NCBI RefSeq assembly: GCF_015159745.1
Contig: NZ_JADDOJ010000006.1
Location: 1 to 64,000 of the forward strand
Origin: Ramlibacter aquaticus
Lineage (GTDB): Bacteria > Pseudomonadota > Gammaproteobacteria > Burkholderiales > Burkholderiaceae_C
DNA: 64,000 nt
Direction: 5' to 3'
The notes beneath the pieces are model-generated. The model did not search any database and was not told the DNA's origin. It saw only the letters and a program-made list of their open reading frames with translations. This document shows, in pieces, positions 53,533 to 62,576 of the stretch; the first letter of the stretch is position 1; each line of letters begins with the position of its first letter. The translations under genes were made by a program, and so were the position numbers.

Positions 53533-54795
53533 TCAGCCGCCCAGCACGTCCAGCAGCGTGCGGGCCACCACCCGGGTTGCGCGGCGCAGGTCCTCCAGCT
53601 GCAGGTGCTCGTCGGCGCGCTTGGCGTTCGATTCCAGCACCGTGCGGGGGCCGGCGCCGTAGAGCACGGCCGGTACGCCCTGCGCGCTGTAGAGCCGCAC
53701 GTCGGTGTACAGCGGCGTGCCGCAGACCGGGATGTCCTCGCCGAAGACGGCCTTGGCATGCCGCTGCAGCCCGGCCACCAGCGCCTCGTTGCCGGGCAGG
53801 GGCTTGAGCGACTGGGCCAGCAGCAGGCGGCGGATCTCCAGGCGGATGCCGGGGCTGTCGCGCAACGCCCCGGCGAGCAGGGCGCGAACCTCGGCCTCCA
53901 CCACCTCTGCGTCCTCCTCGGGGATCATCCGGCGGTCGATCTTCAGCACCACCTTGCCGGGCACCACGTTGGTGTTGCTGCCGCCCTCGATGCGGCCCAC
54001 GTTGAGGTAGGGGTGCGTGATGCCCGCGACCTGCGAGCGGCGCTGGCGCAGCACGCCGTCGTTGTGCGCGTAGATCGCCGTGAGCACGCGGTTGGCCGCC
54101 TGCAACGCGTCCACCCCCGTGTCCGGGTAGGCCGCATGCGAGGCGGTGCCGTGCAGCGTCACTTCCATCTGCAGGCAGCCGTTGTGCGCGTTCACCACCT
54201 GGTAGCTGAAGCCGGCGGCGATGAGCAGGTCCGGCCGGGTGAGCCCCTGGCGCAGCAGCCAGCCCGGGCCCAGTTCGCCGCCGAACTCCTCGTCGTAGGT
54301 GAAGTGCAGCTCCACCCCACCGCGCAGCCGGCCGGGCCGGGCCGCGGCCAGGGCATTGAGCGCGCGCAGCGCGAAGGTGTAGGTGCCGAAGTCGCCCTTG
54401 GACACCGCCGTGGCGCGGCCGTACAGGGCGCCGCCGTCGACCTCGGCGCCGTAGGGATCGTGCGTCCAGCCCTCGCCGGGGGGGACCACGTCGCCATGCG
54501 CGTTCAGCGCCACCACCGGGCCGGGCGGACCGAAAGGGTTGCGCACGATGAGGTTGGTGATGGACACCATGCCAGCGGCCTGGACCTCGGCCGCCGGCAC
54601 GGCGTGGCGCTCCACCGGCAGGCCCATGGCCTCCAGCAGCGCAGCCGCCGTGTCCGCGTGCGGCGCGTTGTTGCCGGGCGGCGTGTCGGTGGGCACGCGC
54701 ACCAGCTGCTGCACGAAGCGCAGCTCGTCGTCGAAGTGCTGGTCGATCCAGCGGTCCAGGAAATCGTAGGCGTCTTGCGCGGCGGGAGCGGTCAT
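53533..54795 (-). CDS. M20 family metallopeptidase (ArgE/DapE-like)
   Basis: 420 residues. Metal ligands: VVALNAHGDVVPPGEGW (HxD), GRATAVSKGDFGTY (Asp), FTYDEEFGGELGP (catalytic and metal Glu) and the late CGTPLYTDVRLYSAQGVPAVLYGAGP region. A dimerisation domain sits between residues 190 and 300 (HGTASHAAYPDTGVDALQAANRVL). Members hydrolyse N-acyl amino acids or carbamoyl compounds. The ATG overlaps the allantoate amidohydrolase fusion stop by 4 bp (54792-54795), so it probably acts in the same purine/ureide pathway, though its substrate cannot be assigned. Confidence 0.9.
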   Translation of the reverse strand: MTAPAAQDAYDFLDRWIDQHFDDELRFVQQLVRVPTDTPPGNNAPHADTAAALLEAMGLPVERHAVPAAEVQAAGMVSITNLIVRNPFGPPGPVVALNAHGDVVPPGEGWTHDPYGAEVDGGALYGRATAVSKGDFGTYTFALRALNALAAARPGRLRGGVELHFTYDEEFGGELGPGWLLRQGLTRPDLLIAAGFSYQVVNAHNGCLQMEVTLHGTASHAAYPDTGVDALQAANRVLTAIYAHNDGVLRQRRSQVAGITHPYLNVGRIEGGSNTNVVPGKVVLKIDRRMIPEEDAEVVEAEVRALLAGALRDSPGIRLEIRRLLLAQSLKPLPGNEALVAGLQRHAKAVFGEDIPVCGTPLYTDVRLYSAQGVPAVLYGAGPRTVLESNAKRADEHLQLEDLRRATRVVARTLLDVLGG

Positions 54796-56579
54796 GCGGG
54801 GGTGTCCTGGGCAAGCTGCGCGAGCAGGTGCTCGAAGGCGGCGACGGCCAGCTGCGCGTCGTCGGCGGTGATGGATTCCAGCGGGTTGTGGCTGATGCCC
54901 GCGTTCAGGCCGCGCACGAACAGCATGGCCTGCGGCATGATTTCGTGCAGCTTCATGGCGTCGTGGCCCGCGCCGCTGGGCATGCGGAACACCGGCAGCC
55001 CCAGGGCCTGCACGGCGTTCTCCCAGCGGGCCTGCCAGGCCGGGTCGCTGGGCGCGGCAGCGGCGCGCAGCGTCTCCTCCAGCCGGTGGCGCAGGCCGCG
55101 CCGCTCGCAGATGCGGTCCAGCTCGGCGAGGATGTCGCGGGCGCAGGCATCGCGCGCGGCGTCGGTGGTGGCCCGCACGTCCAGGCTGAAACGACAGCGC
55201 CCCGGCACCACGTTGATGGAGCCCGAGGGCACCTCCAGGATGCCCATGGTGGCGACCACGTCGGGCTGCGCGGCAGCACGGCGCTCCGCGTACAGCGCCA
55301 GCTCGGCCGCGCCCAGGGCCGCGTCGCTGCGCTGGCCCATGGGCGTGGTGCCGGCGTGGCTGGCCATGCCGATGAACTCGCCCACGTAGCGCAGGCTCCC
55401 GTTGATGGAGGTGACCACGCCCAGCGGCAGGTCCAGCGCGTTGAGCACCGGCCCCTGCTCGATGTGCACCTCGACGAAGCCCAGGTAGCGGGCCGCGTCG
55501 CGCCGCACCGCGGGGATGTCCTCGATGACGAGGCCGGCCTGCTCCATCGCGCTGCGCAGGGTCACGCCGGCCGCGTCCTGCTGGGCCAGCCAGGCTGGGT
55601 TGAAGTCGCCCACCAGCGCGCCCGAACCCAGGAAGGTCGCCTTGTAGCGCTGCCCTTCCTCTTCCGCGAAGGCCACCACTTCGATGCCGAAGGGCAGGCG
55701 GCGGCCCGCGCGCGACAGGGCCTGCACGCAGGCCATGGGCACCAGGATGCCGAGCCGGCCGTCGTACTTGCCGCCGTTGCGCACGGTGTCGAAGTGCGAG
55801 CCGGTCAGCAGCCGCCGCGCACCGGGATCGCTCGCGTGGTAGACGCCCACCACGTTGCCGACGGCGTCGGTGCGCACCTCGTCGAAGCCGCACGCCTCCT
55901 TCATCCACCCGGCCAGCGTGCGCGCGCAGGCGCGGTGCGCGTCGGTGAGGTAGGTGACGGTGAGCTGCCCCGCCTCGGCGAACCCGGGGTCCGAGTGCAC
56001 GGCCAGGGCCTCGGCCCAGTCCCAGACCTGGTTGCCGGCCTCGGGCCGCTCCCCGGTCTTTTCGACCAGGCGGACCTCGGCGATGCGGTGCACGTTGCGC
56101 AGGGCCTCGGCGAACTCGAAATCCGGGTGGTTGTCCAGCCGGCGGGCAAAGGTGGCGATGATCTCGGCCCGCGACAGGCCCTCGCCACGCGGCCCGCGCA
56201 CGGCCAGGATGAAGGGAAAGCCGAAGCGGGCGTTGTAGTCGGCATTCAGGCGCTGCAGCTGCTCGAACTCCTGCGGCGTGCAGGCGGTGAGCCCGGCGCG
56301 GTCCTGCTCGCCGCTGGACTCGGCCGTCAGCGTGCGCGCCACCATGGCCTTGCCGGCGAGCTCGGGGTGGGCTCGCAGCAGGGCCAGCTGGCGGTCGCGG
56401 CCGGCCTCGCGAACGGCCACGGCGAGCGCGCGCTTCAGGCTGGCCAGGGTGGCGAAGGGGCGCGCCGCCCACGCCGCCTCGGCCACCCAGGGCGAATGTT
56501 CGTAGAGGCCGTCCAGCAACTGGATGAAGCGCGCCGGGCTGGCCTGGTTCAGTTCGGCGAGGGTGAGCGTGTCGGTCAT
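54792..56579 (-). CDS. Fusion of OHCU decarboxylase (UraD) and allantoate amidohydrolase (AllC)
   Basis: 595 residues. Residues 1-170 form UraD: TLAELNQASPARFIQLLDGLYEHSPWVAEAAWAARPF, LLRAHPELAGK (catalytic His), ESSGEQ and NADYNARFGFPFILAVRG. Residues about 180-595 form an M20-type amidohydrolase of the AllC/HyuC group: GSHFDTVRNGGKYDGRLG (metal ligands), FAEEEGQRY, FVEVHIEQGPVL and SGAGHDAMKLHEIMP. One protein would decarboxylate OHCU to S-allantoin and hydrolyse allantoate; the intermediate allantoinase is not in the window. Upstream of it lies the gntR gene, downstream the M20 peptidase. ATG at 56577-56579 gives the UraD N-terminus. Confidence 0.93.
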   Translation of the reverse strand: MTDTLTLAELNQASPARFIQLLDGLYEHSPWVAEAAWAARPFATLASLKRALAVAVREAGRDRQLALLRAHPELAGKAMVARTLTAESSGEQDRAGLTACTPQEFEQLQRLNADYNARFGFPFILAVRGPRGEGLSRAEIIATFARRLDNHPDFEFAEALRNVHRIAEVRLVEKTGERPEAGNQVWDWAEALAVHSDPGFAEAGQLTVTYLTDAHRACARTLAGWMKEACGFDEVRTDAVGNVVGVYHASDPGARRLLTGSHFDTVRNGGKYDGRLGILVPMACVQALSRAGRRLPFGIEVVAFAEEEGQRYKATFLGSGALVGDFNPAWLAQQDAAGVTLRSAMEQAGLVIEDIPAVRRDAARYLGFVEVHIEQGPVLNALDLPLGVVTSINGSLRYVGEFIGMASHAGTTPMGQRSDAALGAAELALYAERRAAAQPDVVATMGILEVPSGSINVVPGRCRFSLDVRATTDAARDACARDILAELDRICERRGLRHRLEETLRAAAAPSDPAWQARWENAVQALGLPVFRMPSGAGHDAMKLHEIMPQAMLFVRGLNAGISHNPLESITADDAQLAVAAFEHLLAQLAQDTPA

Positions 56580-56613
56580 GGTGCGGCTTGGCGTGGCGGT
56601 GCGATGGGGCGGT

Positions 56614-57336
56614 TCAGTGCGTGGGCCGCAGGACGGCGGCGAGGTCGGGGCGGGGATCCAGCTGCAGGTTCTGCTCCACGCTGCGCAGGTGCTGCTCCAG
56701 CAGCCGCACGGCGGCCCGGGCGTCGCGGCGCGCCAGGGCATCGACGATGGCCGCGTGCTCCGCCTGCGAATGGGTGGCCGAGTGCGAGGACTGGTACATG
56801 AGCGAGATCAGCTGCGAGCGGCTGAGCAGGTCGGCCAGCAGGCTCGCCAGCACCTCGTTGCCCAGCATGCGCGCCAGCAGCACGTGGAAATCGGCCAGCA
56901 GCCGCGTGCGGCCCGGCACGTCGGCGCGCGCGACGGCCTGGCGCTCGCCCTGCAGGTGCTGGCGCAGCTGGGCCAGCTGCGCCTCGGTGATGCGGGCACA
57001 GAGTTCGCGCACCATGCCCGTCTCCAACAGGCGCCGGACCTCGAACACCTCGCGCGCCTCCTCGACGCTGGGGGTGGCCACGAAGGCGCCGCGCGCGGGC
57101 GCCAGCGTCACCAGCCGGTCCCGGCTGAGCTGGTTCAGCGCCTGCCGCACGATGGTGCGCGACACCGCGAACACGTCCGCGATCTGCTGCTCGACCAGCC
57201 GGGTGCCGGGCATGAGGCGCCGCTCCACGATGGCCGTGGTGATGCTCTCCACGATCTGCGCGGTCGCGCCCGACGCTGCCGCGGCGCGCGGTGCCGCGGG
57301 GACGAGCTTGAGCCGGGGAGCGCGGGTTCTGGCCAT
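56614..57336 (-). CDS. GntR/FCD family transcriptional regulator of purine catabolism
   Basis: 240 residues. N-terminal winged helix (about 25-90; LVEQQIADVFAVSRTIVRQALNQLSRDRLVTLAPARGAFVA) and a C-terminal FCD all-helical effector domain (about 95-220; FEVRRLLETGMVRELCARI, ADFHVLLARMLGNEVLASLLADLLSRS, EHAAIVDALARRDARAAVRLLEQHL) with metal-binding Asp/His positions. It is the first gene of the minus-strand operon with the UraD-AllC fusion and M20 peptidase, and divergent from puuD. Two palindromes in the promoter region are its likely operators. Confidence 0.93.
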   Translation of the reverse strand: MARTRAPRLKLVPAAPRAAAASGATAQIVESITTAIVERRLMPGTRLVEQQIADVFAVSRTIVRQALNQLSRDRLVTLAPARGAFVATPSVEEAREVFEVRRLLETGMVRELCARITEAQLAQLRQHLQGERQAVARADVPGRTRLLADFHVLLARMLGNEVLASLLADLLSRSQLISLMYQSSHSATHSQAEHAAIVDALARRDARAAVRLLEQHLRSVEQNLQLDPRPDLAAVLRPTH

Positions 57337-57360
57337 GGGCGGGTCGAAATGGAATCCGAA

Positions 57361-57370
57361 GTGTATACAC
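57361..57370. promoter_or_regulatory. GntR operator palindrome, copy 1
   Basis: GTGTATACAC, extended to the 12-bp palindrome AGTGTATACACT (57360-57371), 25 bp upstream of the gntR ATG. The TGTATACA core fits FCD-type GntR sites. A second identical copy lies 111 bp away. Confidence 0.8.
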
Positions 57371-57471
57371 TAATTATCGCAGCGCCAAGACAACGCCCGC
57401 CTGGATCGCGCTGCAGAAATCGCAGGGCGGGACGCCGATGGGCACAAACCCTGAGGCTTGCGCGCCGCAAG

Positions 57472-57481
57472 GTGTATACAC
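57472..57481. promoter_or_regulatory. GntR operator palindrome, copy 2
   Basis: GTGTATACAC again, 144 bp before the puuD ATG. The 111-bp spacing to copy 1 is compatible with DNA looping between two bound dimers in the divergent promoter region. Confidence 0.8.
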
Positions 57482-57624
57482 TTTCGAGGTCGCAGCGGGT
57501 CCGTCCGGCCGCAGACCTCCCGGGGCTGCACGCACGGTCATCGCGACGCTGTCGCCTCACAGTGCCCGCCGTGGTGAGGAAACCGCAGGCCGGGCCTGCG
57601 CCTTTCCTCGCACGCGACACGGCC

Positions 57625-58860
57625 ATGGACGCCTCTTACCTTCTGGACCTTGCCGGCTTCTTCCTGCGCTGGCTGCACGTCATCACCGCCATCGCCTGGA
57701 TAGGCGCCTCGTTCTACTTCGTGATGCTGGACAACAGCCTCACCCCGCCCTCGCACCGCGACCTGCAGGACAAGGGCGTGGACGGCGAGATGTGGGCGGT
57801 GCACGGCGGCGGCTTCTACCACTCGAACAAGTACATGGTGGCGCCGCGCTGGCTGCCGCTGCCCGCCCGGCTGCACTGGTCCTACTGGGAAAGCTATTCC
57901 ACCTGGCTGAGCGGCTTCGCGCTGTTCACCGTGCTGTACCTGTTCAACGCGCGCAACTTCCTCATCGACCGGGCGGTGTTCGACTGGACCCCGGCGGCCG
58001 CCGTGGCCAGCGCGCTCGGCTTCCTGGTGGCGTTCTGGCTGCTGTACGACACGATCTGCCGCACGCTCGGCCAGGGCCCGCGCGGCGATGCGGTGGTGGG
58101 CGCCTGCGTGGCCGCGCTGGTGGTGGCGGCGGCCTGGCTGGCCTGCCAGCTCTTCGCCGGGCGCGCGGCCTTCCTGCTGGTGGGGGCGATGATGGCGACG
58201 GCCATGAGCGCCAACGTGTTCGTGTGGATCATCCCCGGCCAGCGCAAGGTGGTGGCCGCCCTGCGCGCGGGCCAGCAGCCCGACCCGGTCCACGGCCGGC
58301 GCGGCAAGCAGCGCAGCGTGCACAACACCTACTTCACGCTGCCGGTGCTGGTGGCGATGATCTCCAACCACTACGGCTGGATCTACCAGGCGCCGCATGC
58401 CTGGGCCGCGCTGGTGCTGCTGATGGGTGCCAGCGCGCTGGTGCGCCACAGCTTCGTGGCGCGTCACCGCGCCCACGCCCAGGGCCGGCCCGCCTCCTGG
58501 CGCCACGCGGCGCTGGGCACGGCCTTCCTGGTGGTGTTCTGCGTCTGGCTGGCCCCGCCGCCACGCGCAACGGCCGCGCCACAGCTCGCCGGCACCTCCC
58601 CGGCCGGCGCCGAGGTCCCCGTCCGCTTCGCCGCCGTGCAGGGCGTGGTCACGCAGCGCTGCGTGCCCTGCCACAACGCGCAGGTCGCCAACAAGGGTAT
58701 TGAACTTCACACGCCCGAGCTGCTGGCACGGAACTCGCAAGCCGTCTACCAGCAGGCCGTCGTGCTCAAGCTCATGCCCATGAACAACGCCACCGGGATC
58801 ACGGACGACGAACGCGAGCTGATCCGCCGCTGGTACGAGGCTGGCGCGGCCCTGCACTGA
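57625..58860 (+). CDS. puuD: Urate hydroxylase PuuD (membrane urate oxidase with cytochrome c domain)
   Basis: 411 residues. Eight or so membrane helices in the first 310 residues, with WLHVITAIAWIGASFYFVMLD, VHGGGFYHSNKYMVAP and HWSYWESYSTWLSGF, which are hallmarks of PuuD. The C-terminal cytochrome c domain (about 330-411) has the heme-binding motif CVPCH (Cys346, Cys349, His350). PuuD oxidises urate to 5-hydroxyisourate and passes electrons to the respiratory chain instead of making hydrogen peroxide. It sits with the urate-pathway genes and an NCS2 permease 60 bp downstream. There is no separate HIU hydrolase gene in the window. Confidence 0.94.
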   Translation: MDASYLLDLAGFFLRWLHVITAIAWIGASFYFVMLDNSLTPPSHRDLQDKGVDGEMWAVHGGGFYHSNKYMVAPRWLPLPARLHWSYWESYSTWLSGFALFTVLYLFNARNFLIDRAVFDWTPAAAVASALGFLVAFWLLYDTICRTLGQGPRGDAVVGACVAALVVAAAWLACQLFAGRAAFLLVGAMMATAMSANVFVWIIPGQRKVVAALRAGQQPDPVHGRRGKQRSVHNTYFTLPVLVAMISNHYGWIYQAPHAWAALVLLMGASALVRHSFVARHRAHAQGRPASWRHAALGTAFLVVFCVWLAPPPRATAAPQLAGTSPAGAEVPVRFAAVQGVVTQRCVPCHNAQVANKGIELHTPELLARNSQAVYQQAVVLKLMPMNNATGITDDERELIRRWYEAGAALH

Positions 58861-58920
58861 GCAGGCCGCCGTTTCCCTGGCGTCGCGCGTGCGGCGCCTT
58901 CGCAACCTGAGGAGAACGTC

Positions 58921-60417
58921 ATGGCATCCCCCGAAGTCCACCCGGTGGACGAAAAGCTTCCCGCGGGGCGTCTGGCCGCGCTGGGCCTGCAGCACGTGCT
59001 GGTGATGTACGCGGGCGCGATCGCGGTGCCGCTGATCGTGGGCCGCGCGCTCAAGCTCACGCCGGCGCAGGTGGCGATGCTGATCAGCGCCGACCTGTTC
59101 TGCTGCGGCCTCGTCACGCTGGTGCAGAGCCTGGGCGTGACACGCTGGTTCGGCATCCGGCTGCCGGTGATGATGGGGGTCACCTTCGCCGCCGTCGGGC
59201 CCATGGTCTCGTTCGCCAATGCGATGCCCGGCGTGGACGGCGCGCGCGCCCTGTTCGGCGCGATCATGGGCGCGGGCGTGGTCTCCATGCTCATCGCGCC
59301 CCTGGTCAGCCGGCTGTTGCGTTTCTTTCCGCCCGTGGTGACGGGCACCATCATTGCCATCATCGGCATCAGCCTGATGCGGGTGGGCGTGGGCTGGGCC
59401 ACGGGCGGCCCCGCGCCCATGGCGCAGAGCGTGGACGTGCCCAGGCTGGTGGCCATGGTGGACGCGGCCAAGGCGGCCGCCGCCGCCGCCGTGCCGGCCG
59501 CGCCCGGCGCGAGCGCCGCGGCAATCAAGCTCGCCGGCCCCATCCCCATGGTCGACAACCCGGGCTACGGTGCGCTGGACAACCTGGCCATCGCCGCGGC
59601 GGTGCTGGTCTTCATCCTGCTGCTGGTGAAGTACGCCAAGGGCTTCCTGGCCAACGTGTCGGTGCTGCTGGGCATCGTGGTGGGCTGCGCGGTGGCGGCC
59701 GGCCTGGGCAAGATGGGCTTCGAGAAGGTCGGCAAGGCCGCCTGGTTCGACCTGGTCACGCCCTTCGCCTTCGGCCTGCCGACCTTCGACCCGGTGATGA
59801 TCCTCACCATGAGCCTGGTGATGCTGGTGGTGATGATCGAGTCCACCGGCATGTTCCTCGCGCTCTCCGACATGACCGGCAAGCCGCTGGACGCGCCGGC
59901 GCTGGCGGCCGGGCTGCGCACCGACGGCCTGGGCACGCTGATCGGCGGGCTCTTCAACACCTTCCCCTACACCAGCTTCTCGCAGAACGTCGGGCTGGTG
60001 GGTGTGACCGGTGTGCGCAGCCGCTGGGTCTGCGTGGCCGCCGGCCTGATCATGCTGGTGCTGGGCCTGGTGCCCAAGATGGGCGCGCTGGTCGAGTCCA
60101 TCCCGCAGTTCGTGCTCGGCGGTGCGGGCCTGGTCATGTTCGGCATGGTGGCCGCGACCGGCATCCGCATCCTGTCGGGCGTGGACTTCGGCAACCGGCA
60201 CAACCTCTACATCGTCGCCCTGTCTATCGGCTTCGGCCTGATCCCGCTGGTGGCGCCGCGCTGGTTCCAGCAGATGCCGCATGCGCTGCACCCGCTGCTG
60301 GAGTCCGGCATCCTGCTGACCTCGCTGGCCGCGGTGGCCCTGAACCTCTTCTTCAACGGCGCGCGGGAAGACCGTGCGGCCGCCGTGGGCGCCGCACGCG
60401 CCGCACAGGCGCACTGA
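58921..60417 (+). CDS. NCS2 family purine permease (urate/xanthine:H+ symporter)
   Basis: 498 residues, about 14 membrane segments. NCS2 signature LGLQHVLVMYAGAIAVPLIVG near residue 22 and the conserved LVMLVVMIESTGMFLALSDMTGKPLD plus FNTFPYTSFSQNVGLVGVTGVRSR that contain substrate-binding Glu and Gln/Asn residues. GGAG occurs shortly before ATG. It is the last gene of the puuD transcript; context favours urate or xanthine as substrate. Confidence 0.93.
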   Translation: MASPEVHPVDEKLPAGRLAALGLQHVLVMYAGAIAVPLIVGRALKLTPAQVAMLISADLFCCGLVTLVQSLGVTRWFGIRLPVMMGVTFAAVGPMVSFANAMPGVDGARALFGAIMGAGVVSMLIAPLVSRLLRFFPPVVTGTIIAIIGISLMRVGVGWATGGPAPMAQSVDVPRLVAMVDAAKAAAAAAVPAAPGASAAAIKLAGPIPMVDNPGYGALDNLAIAAAVLVFILLLVKYAKGFLANVSVLLGIVVGCAVAAGLGKMGFEKVGKAAWFDLVTPFAFGLPTFDPVMILTMSLVMLVVMIESTGMFLALSDMTGKPLDAPALAAGLRTDGLGTLIGGLFNTFPYTSFSQNVGLVGVTGVRSRWVCVAAGLIMLVLGLVPKMGALVESIPQFVLGGAGLVMFGMVAATGIRILSGVDFGNRHNLYIVALSIGFGLIPLVAPRWFQQMPHALHPLLESGILLTSLAAVALNLFFNGAREDRAAAVGAARAAQAH

Positions 60418-60523
60418 CGAGCAGGCCGGCCGGCCCGGGGCGTTCCGGCCCGGCCGGCCAAGCCCCCGCGTTTGCGCAGGGCGGGCCGCGGCGCTACGCT
60501 GGCTGCATCCCACGGAGCCCTGC

Positions 60524-61102
60524 ATGACCGCCCTGCCGCATTTCCTCGACTACGACCCCGACGACATCGACGTCCGTGTCGCGGAGATGATCGTCGCCAC
60601 CCATGACACGGCCGACCCGCTGGCCCACCCTGGCGTGGCCGATGCGCTGGGCATCCTGCGCCGGCACCTGAAGATGGACGTGGTCTTCGTCTCGCAACTC
60701 CAGGACGGCCGGCGCAGCTTCAAGGTGGTGGACAGCGCAGCGCACGTGACTCGCGTGGTGGCGGGCCAGTCGGACCCGGCGGAGGAGACCTGGTGCAAGC
60801 ACGTGGTCGAGGGCCGCATGCCGCAGTTCCTGCGCGACGCGAAGCCCCAGGTCGAGGCGGGCGTGCTGCCCGACCCGGGCATGGACATCGGCACCTACAT
60901 GAGCACGCCCATCACGCTCAAGAACGGCGAGGTCTACGGCACCCTGTGCTGCCTGAGCCAGGACGTGGTGGACGGGGTGAGCGAGCTGGACCTGCGGCGC
61001 CTGCAGATCGCCGCGCAATTGCTGGCCGAAGACCTGCACAAGTCCGGCGTTGGCGCGGAGCTGACGCTGGAACCCAAGGACGGGCTGGCGCCGCGCCGCT
61101 GA
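60524..61102 (+). CDS. GAF domain-containing protein
   Basis: 192 residues forming one GAF domain (about 40-175): ALGILRRHLKMDVVFVSQLQDGRRSFKVVDSA, then ETWCKHVVEGRMPQFLRDAKPQVEAG, DIGTYMSTPITLKNGEVYGTLCCLSQDVV. No output domain, so a small ligand-binding or redox-sensing protein. A Cys pair in the last beta strands (LCCLSQ) and one in TWCKHV could be redox or cofactor ligands. It has GGAG about 6 bases before the ATG. Adjacent genes give no functional hint. Confidence 0.85.
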   Translation: MTALPHFLDYDPDDIDVRVAEMIVATHDTADPLAHPGVADALGILRRHLKMDVVFVSQLQDGRRSFKVVDSAAHVTRVVAGQSDPAEETWCKHVVEGRMPQFLRDAKPQVEAGVLPDPGMDIGTYMSTPITLKNGEVYGTLCCLSQDVVDGVSELDLRRLQIAAQLLAEDLHKSGVGAELTLEPKDGLAPRR

Positions 61103-61201
61103 GCGCGGGCTCCAGCCATGCTCCTGCCACGGCAATTGCCGGTCGCCAGCGGGCGTTTCCGTCCGACAGGGCCGCGCTGCCGCAGTCCCCACACTCGCCC
61201 C

Positions 61202-62548
61202 ATGAAAAAGAATACAAGCTCCCCCGGCCGCCGTGCGGCCTTCATCGCAGCAGCATCGTTCACGCTCTGCACCGTCGCCCTGGCGCAGCAGGCCGCCACC
61301 TGGCCGGTGGGCGTGGGCCCCCAGCCGGCGCTGCCGGCGCCGCAGGAGGACGGTTTCATCCCGCGCGTGAACATCGCCCGGGCCGAAGGCTGGCCCACCG
61401 GGGGCATGCCCACCGCAGCGGCCGGCTTCCACGTCACGGCACTGGCCACCGGGCTGGACCATCCGCGCAACGTCTACACCCTGCCCAACGGCGACGTGCT
61501 GGTGGCCGAGAGCAACCGCCCGCCGCCCCTGGACGGGCAGAAGGACAAGATGGCCGAGGGCCTGCGCGGCCACGGCATGAAGATCGTGCAGGCCGAGGCC
61601 GGGGCCGGCGTGCCCAGCCCGAACAAGATCGTGCTGCTGCGCGACACGCGCGGCGACGGGCGGGCGGAGCTGCGCACCGACTTCATGACCGGGCTGTTCT
61701 CGCCCTTCGGCATGGTGCTGGTGGGCGACACGCTCTACATCGCGGACGCCGACGCGATCGTCAAGGTGCCCTACCACGCGGGCGAGACCCAGATCACCGA
61801 GAAGCCGGTCAAGCTCACCGACCTGCCCGCCGGCGCGAACCACCACTGGACCAAGAACCTGGTGGCCAGCGCCGACGGCAAGACGCTCTACGCGAGCGTG
61901 GGCTCCAACAGCAACATCGGCGACAACGGCATGGCCTCCGAGGAAGGGCGTGCCGCGATCTGGGCCGTGGACATCGCCACCGGCCAGAAGCGGCTGTACG
62001 CCAGCGGCCTGCGCAACCCGACCGCCATGGCCTGGGAACCGCAGAGCCATGCCTTGTGGGCGGTGGCCAACGAACGCGACGAACTCGGCAACGACCTGGT
62101 GCCCGACTACCTCACCTCCATCAAGGAGGGGGCCTTCTACGGCTGGCCCTGGAGCTACTGGGGCCAGCACGTGGACCCGCGCGTGAAGCCGGCCAACCCG
62201 CAGCAGGTGGCGCGCGCCATCGCCCCCGACTTCGGCCTGGGCTCGCACGTCGCGCCCCTGGGCCTGGCCTTCGCCGACGGCCGCCTGCCGGGCGGCTTCG
62301 CGAACGGCGCCTTCGTGGGCGAGCACGGGTCCTGGAACCGCGAGCCGCGCTCGGGCTATGAGGTCGTCTTCGTGCCCTTCAAGGACGGCAAGCCCGCCGG
62401 CCCGCCGCAGCCCTTCCTGACCGGGTTCGTGTCGCAGCAGGGCAAGGCCTGGGGCCGCCCGGTGGGCGTGGCCCTGGACGCGCACGGCGCCCTGCTGGTG
62501 GCCGACGACGTGGGCAACGCGGTCTGGCGGGTGGCGCCGGGCTCCTGA
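61202..62548 (+). CDS. Secreted PQQ-dependent sugar dehydrogenase-like beta-propeller (sorbosone dehydrogenase family)
   Basis: 448 residues with a signal peptide ([29 protein letters not shown]). The propeller repeats match soluble aldose sugar dehydrogenases/sorbosone dehydrogenases: [93 protein letters not shown], and [23 protein letters not shown]. The conserved His and the SNIGDNG/EERDELG segments bind PQQ and calcium. Substrate unknown. It ends 28 bp before the convergent lyase gene. Confidence 0.9.
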   Translation: MKKNTSSPGRRAAFIAAASFTLCTVALAQQAATWPVGVGPQPALPAPQEDGFIPRVNIARAEGWPTGGMPTAAAGFHVTALATGLDHPRNVYTLPNGDVLVAESNRPPPLDGQKDKMAEGLRGHGMKIVQAEAGAGVPSPNKIVLLRDTRGDGRAELRTDFMTGLFSPFGMVLVGDTLYIADADAIVKVPYHAGETQITEKPVKLTDLPAGANHHWTKNLVASADGKTLYASVGSNSNIGDNGMASEEGRAAIWAVDIATGQKRLYASGLRNPTAMAWEPQSHALWAVANERDELGNDLVPDYLTSIKEGAFYGWPWSYWGQHVDPRVKPANPQQVARAIAPDFGLGSHVAPLGLAFADGRLPGGFANGAFVGEHGSWNREPRSGYEVVFVPFKDGKPAGPPQPFLTGFVSQQGKAWGRPVGVALDAHGALLVADDVGNAVWRVAPGS

Positions 62549-62576
62549 CCCGGCGCCAGCCCGCCCGCCGCGCGCG

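Noticed and set aside
51209-54814. Very long minus-strand open frame across dabA and the M20 gene
   Set aside because: Stop-poor shadow frame; dabA and the M20 gene with conserved active sites explain the sequence.
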